DNA from: Chloroflexota bacterium
GTDB taxonomy: Bacteria; Chloroflexota; Anaerolineae; Anaerolineales; Anaerolineaceae
Length of the DNA stretch: 5,976 nucleotides
Assembly: GCA_029265085.1 (NCBI GenBank)
Contig: JAJUJY010000224.1
Location: forward strand, 1-5,976
Reading direction: 5' to 3'
A program made the position numbers and the translations under genes. This document shows positions 5,913 through 5,976 of this stretch, in pieces. The notes beneath the pieces are model-generated. The model ran no database searches and was not told the DNA's origin. It saw nothing but the letters and a program-made list of their open reading frames with translations. The stretch's first letter is position 1; each line of letters begins with the position of its first letter.

Positions 5913-5976
5913 GTATCCTTTCCTGGTTAGCCGGATCGATATTTTCGGACTGATATATTAATGCCAGCTTCTGACG
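5890..5976 (-). CDS. Partial CDS: probable C-terminus of an ECF sigma factor
   Basis: One minus-strand frame is open from the window edge for 28 codons to a TGA at 5892-5890. It begins RQKLALIYQ, which resembles the end of the recognition helix region and following residues in sigma region 4 (typically ...RARQKL...), and ends in a charged tail, ESPAF. It overlaps the anti-sigma start by 23 nt, as sigma/anti-sigma pairs often do. A second frame is also open from the edge but ends at 5927 and has no sigma-like residues; it would leave a cleaner gene boundary, so the choice of frame is not certain. The identity rests on a few residues plus the zinc-finger anti-sigma gene beside it. Confidence 0.5.
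   Translation of the reverse strand, partial: RQKLALIYQSENIDPANQERIHDESPAF

Overview
The window looks like chromosomal DNA from a bacterium of moderate GC content. The likeliest source is Chloroflexota, perhaps an Anaerolineae-type lineage. This is an inference from three things: an OCT-domain Obg GTPase next to nadD, a secreted bactofilin-like membrane protein, and a toast-rack protein behind a zinc-finger anti-sigma gene. No rRNA or other phylogenetic marker is present. No mobile element, CRISPR array, tRNA or rRNA was seen.

Left part, plus strand (1-2000): a strong extended -10 promoter (about 4-30) precedes obgE (94-1359), a ribosome-associated GTPase. nadD (1386-2000), for NAD biosynthesis, follows after 26 nt. 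This is a housekeeping pair. The usual upstream ribosomal protein genes rplU-rpmA and the usual downstream rsfS are not adjacent.

Middle, minus strand (1997-3305): a 412-residue permease of the ArsB/NhaD/SLC13 ion transporter superfamily converges on nadD. The two stop codons overlap in the four bases CTAA. The permease has its own promoter (3277-3305), with an imperfect dyad over the predicted start point, and appears to be a separate transcription unit.

Right part, minus strand (3313-5976): a compact operon read right to left. It holds the 3' end of what is probably an ECF sigma factor (5890-5976), a membrane-bound HxxxCxxC anti-sigma factor (5373-5912), a secreted bactofilin-like beta-helix protein with membrane segments (4276-5376), and an exported toast-rack (DUF2154/LiaF-like) protein (3361-4212). 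The first three genes overlap. The last is separated from the third by a perfect 12-bp hairpin. A strong intrinsic terminator (3313-3347) closes the operon.

The minus-strand operon is the most interesting part. A sigma/anti-sigma pair is physically coupled to two exported beta-repeat proteins, which suggests an envelope-sensing or envelope-repair module. That function is inferred and cannot be shown from this sequence.
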